Shown here in pieces: positions 30,009 through 31,856 of a stretch of DNA of 31,856 nt. The position numbers and the translations under genes were made by a program. The notes below the pieces were generated by a model, which searched no databases, was not told the DNA's origin, and saw only the letters and a program-made list of their open reading frames with translations. The DNA lies in assembly GCA_030688135.1 (NCBI GenBank), contig JAUYIW010000061.1, positions 1-31,856 on the forward strand. The letters are read 5' to 3'. Origin of the DNA: Candidatus Uhrbacteria bacterium. GTDB taxonomy: Bacteria > Patescibacteriota > Patescibacteriia > UBA9934. The stretch's first letter is position 1, and every line of letters starts with the position of its first letter.

Positions 30009-31652
30009 TTACTTTGATGCTAAATTAGCTAATTGTTGGCGAGTTTTCATTATTGAAATATCTACCACTTCTGCAATCTCAATTGGGCTTCCTAAAGTAT
30101 ACCTTGTCCAAAATGATGGCGAAATGTCAATTACATAATCCGCCCAATTTTCACCATACATTGTAATAGCGATTTGTTCACTAGTAATTTCTCGCAAAAT
30201 TGGAGATAGCTCATTTACAGGATTTTCCTCTACGGCGTAGACTACGGGATTGCTCTGAATCTTGACCAGAACTACTCCGGGTTTTGGAAGCATTAATCCG
30301 CCAAGTGGCAATGTTCCTAAAGTTGCGTCAGTTACAGAGGAAACGCTATCAAACGAATCTTGCCAAGTAAAATATGCATCTTCGTTAACAAAAGCGTAAC
30401 GAGAAAAATCATTTGCAATAAAATAAACTGACTGAAATCCGGGGCTACTAATGTAGGACCTTGCAACTACGTTGGATATTAACTCCAACGCGCCAGTGAT
30501 TGGAGAGACCCCATATTCTTCCTCTTGTTGCGAAGTATCTACTCCATTATTTGAAACGTCTTCTACGACCTCTGTAATTCCGTAATTCGCTCCATACTGA
30601 AGTGCACGAGCAACGTTTAAGCGTCCTGCTCCTACCTTGCCACGATAAACACCTAAAACTGGCATTGGATCAACTGAAAGCTTTAAAATATTTCGAACGT
30701 CTGTAGCGCTTAGATCTGGATAATGAGCAATCAGCAACACTGCGGCGCCTGACACAAGTGGAGCAGACATTGAAGTTCCATTCCACCCATAGGCATATAG
30801 ATCTGTAAAACCATTTGATGAGTCGTTGTATGTGAGTCCGTCAATCTGTTCTCCTGGAGCGCTAATATCGGTGCAGTTTTTGCCATAATTTGAAAATGTT
30901 GAATGATCGTCGGTTAGCCCGGAAGATGCCACACCAATAATCCAATCTTCTAGTCCAGACTTATAGCATGCCGGATAAATTGGCTCGATGTCGGTATTGC
31001 GTGCATTGTTTCCTAGAGCCGCCACAACCACAACCCCTGCTTGGTAAGCATCTCGAACAGCATCTCTAAGATCGTTAGTTGACTCATCGCCAGAAAAGCT
31101 CAAATTTATTACATCTGCACCATTTTGAACTGCATAGTTTATTGCTCTTGTTGCATTGTACGAACTTCCTCCACCAGTTGCGTCTAAAATGCGGATCGAC
31201 ATAATTGAAACTTTCCATGCAACCCCAGTAACGCCTTCCCCATTGTTTCCTTCGGCGCCAATAAGTCCAGCGACCAAGGAGCCATGCGCTATTGCGTCAT
31301 TTGTGGATCCGCTTCCAACATAAGGCACTGGATCGTGGTCATTATCTACAAAATCCCATCCATGAATGTCATCTACAAATCCATTTTTATCGTCATCGAT
31401 TCCATTACCTGCGATCTCTCCCGGATTAGTCCAAATATTCATATCTAAATCGGGATGATTCAGATCCACGCCAGCGTCTAACACTGCAACTATAACCTCA
31501 CGAGACCCAGTTTCGGTATCCCACGCATCCTCTGCACTAATAGCACCCAAATACCACTGCTCGTTGAGTAGTGGGTCGTCAGGCGTTTTTGCAAATATCA
31601 CCTGCGGTAAAATAATTGCACACAAAACTGATACGATTAATATTCTTCGCAT
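30009..31652 (-). CDS. Secreted subtilisin-family (S8) serine protease with a C-terminal Patescibacteria-type module
   Basis: From the ATG at 31652 (547 residues; a GTG at 31670 is less likely) the protein has a clear signal peptide, MRRILIVSVLCAIILPQVIFA, cleaved near A21-K22. The S8 domain spans about 40-355 with the full triad: D59 (AVLDAGVDLNHPDL), H123 (IAHGSLVAGL), S294 (NGTSMSAPLVSG), and oxyanion N215 (GNN). The segment NGIDDDKNGFVDDIHGW (83-99) is a calcium-loop-like insert. There is no separate I9 propeptide. The C-terminal part (about 400-520: SVYFIANDFSRYAFVNEDAY, PLGGLMLPKPGVVLVKI, DPxVYAVEENP-like) resembles a surface module I know from many Patescibacteria proteins; this is recognition, not a search result. 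The role is probably surface proteolysis or processing. Confidence 0.9.
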   Translation of the reverse strand: MRRILIVSVLCAIILPQVIFAKTPDDPLLNEQWYLGAISAEDAWDTETGSREVIVAVLDAGVDLNHPDLDMNIWTNPGEIAGNGIDDDKNGFVDDIHGWDFVDNDHDPVPYVGSGSTNDAIAHGSLVAGLIGAEGNNGEGVTGVAWKVSIMSIRILDATGGGSSYNATRAINYAVQNGADVINLSFSGDESTNDLRDAVRDAYQAGVVVVAALGNNARNTDIEPIYPACYKSGLEDWIIGVASSGLTDDHSTFSNYGKNCTDISAPGEQIDGLTYNDSSNGFTDLYAYGWNGTSMSAPLVSGAAVLLIAHYPDLSATDVRNILKLSVDPMPVLGVYRGKVGAGRLNVARALQYGANYGITEVVEDVSNNGVDTSQQEEEYGVSPITGALELISNVVARSYISSPGFQSVYFIANDFSRYAFVNEDAYFTWQDSFDSVSSVTDATLGTLPLGGLMLPKPGVVLVKIQSNPVVYAVEENPVNELSPILREITSEQIAITMYGENWADYVIDISPSFWTRYTLGSPIEIAEVVDISIMKTRQQLANLASK

Positions 31653-31660
31653 GTAACAGT

Positions 31661-31669
31661 ATTTTACCA
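31661..31669 (-). promoter_or_regulatory. Extended -10 promoter of the S8 protease gene
   Basis: TGGTAAAAT on the minus strand, ending 8 nt before the ATG at 31652. There is no good -35 at 17 bp. A leaderless or near-leaderless transcript is implied. Confidence 0.5.
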
Positions 31670-31712
31670 CAAAATCGAAAGAGCTGGTAAAATTCCTGCC
31701 CTTACGGTAAGA

Positions 31713-31735
31713 GGCGGGGAAACCCCGCCCCTACA
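31713..31735 (-). repeat. GTAGGGGC-type palindrome, third copy
   Basis: On the minus strand: TGTAGGGGCGGGG-TTT-CCCCGCC. The loop and arms differ from the other copies, but the TGTAGGGGC start is kept. It lies upstream of the S8 gene. Confidence 0.6.
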
Positions 31736-31749
31736 CGATTGCCTACTTG

Positions 31750-31856
31750 CCCCGTCATTGCGAGAAGGTTATTTAGGTGACGACAGATTTGTCAGGGGGC
31801 TGGCGTCATCCTGAGGAGAGCCGATAAGGTCATCAGGGCTCGACGAACGGATCTCT
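31750..31856 (+). repeat. REP-like dispersed element, third copy (runs to the window edge)
   Basis: Contains CCCCGTCATTGCGAG, GTCATCCTGAGGAG and CGAACGGATCTCT, matching the copies at 8672-8781 and 13202-13299 at CATCCTGAGGAG and GGATCTCT but with a different middle part. No gene is visible from 31670 to the end. Confidence 0.6.

Overview
This window looks like Patescibacteria (Candidate Phyla Radiation). The genes are compact and the genome is AT-rich. A mraY-ftsW-murG cell-wall cluster sits among dTDP-rhamnose genes, many glycosyltransferases, a PEGA/propeller surface protein and a secreted subtilisin. That subtilisin ends in a C-terminal module I associate with this group. TGA is used as a stop (for example HIT at 16650 and the glycosyltransferase at 28111), so the code is the standard bacterial one. 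That argues against the UGA=Gly lineages (Gracilibacteria/Absconditabacteria). No 16S or other phylogenetic marker RNA is visible, so I cannot place it more finely.

Layout. 193-3618 (minus): murG, ftsW, mraY. 3823-4630: a small membrane protein and a divergent rpmA. 4694-6457: a roughly 1.7 kb unit holding one very GC-rich gene (4889-5923) with a strong promoter and a long structured leader. It is bounded by a 30-bp direct repeat and lies between the convergent genes rpmA and pyrG. 6474-10569 (minus): pyrG, rplI, a NUDIX hydrolase and a CtpA-type protease. 10781-13146 (plus): a NYN-domain protein and a membrane-anchored PEGA/propeller protein. 13407-13740 (plus): a free-standing structured RNA gene of about 300 nt with its own promoter and terminator, which I cannot assign to a class. 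13861-16362 (minus): rfbB-rfbC-rfbD. 16650-21354 (minus): pgsA-type synthase, GT-C-like membrane transferase, two envelope proteins and HIT. 21417-21851: a four-helix-bundle (23S-IVP type) protein. 21927-24017 (plus): a large polytopic membrane protein. 24081-29852 (minus): two GT4, two GT2, a DUF2304 protein and a UXS-like epimerase. 30009-31652 (minus): a secreted S8 protease.

Most of the window serves envelope construction: lipid II synthesis and export, phospholipid headgroup chemistry, activated sugars (dTDP-rhamnose, probably UDP-xylose), lipid-linked sugar donors and surface glycan assembly. CtpA and subtilisin are exported or envelope proteases.

The most unusual content is between the genes. 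Several families of short, strictly phased repeats recur: (i) arrays of TTTATT every 20-21 bp at three loci; (ii) a degenerate TTTAGNN/TTTTGGN repeat with an exact 7-bp register at many gene ends, where it supplies TAG stop codons to four genes and also sits inside one coding sequence; (iii) GTAGGGGC-type palindromes; (iv) REP-like elements of about 100 bp; (v) TGTACA/CCGAT words. Most housekeeping genes appear to have very short leaders and no Shine-Dalgarno site. The GC-rich gene and the NYN gene are different: both have consensus promoters, structured leaders and strong Shine-Dalgarno sites. The unassigned RNA gene and the GC-rich cassette are the best candidates for something undescribed.
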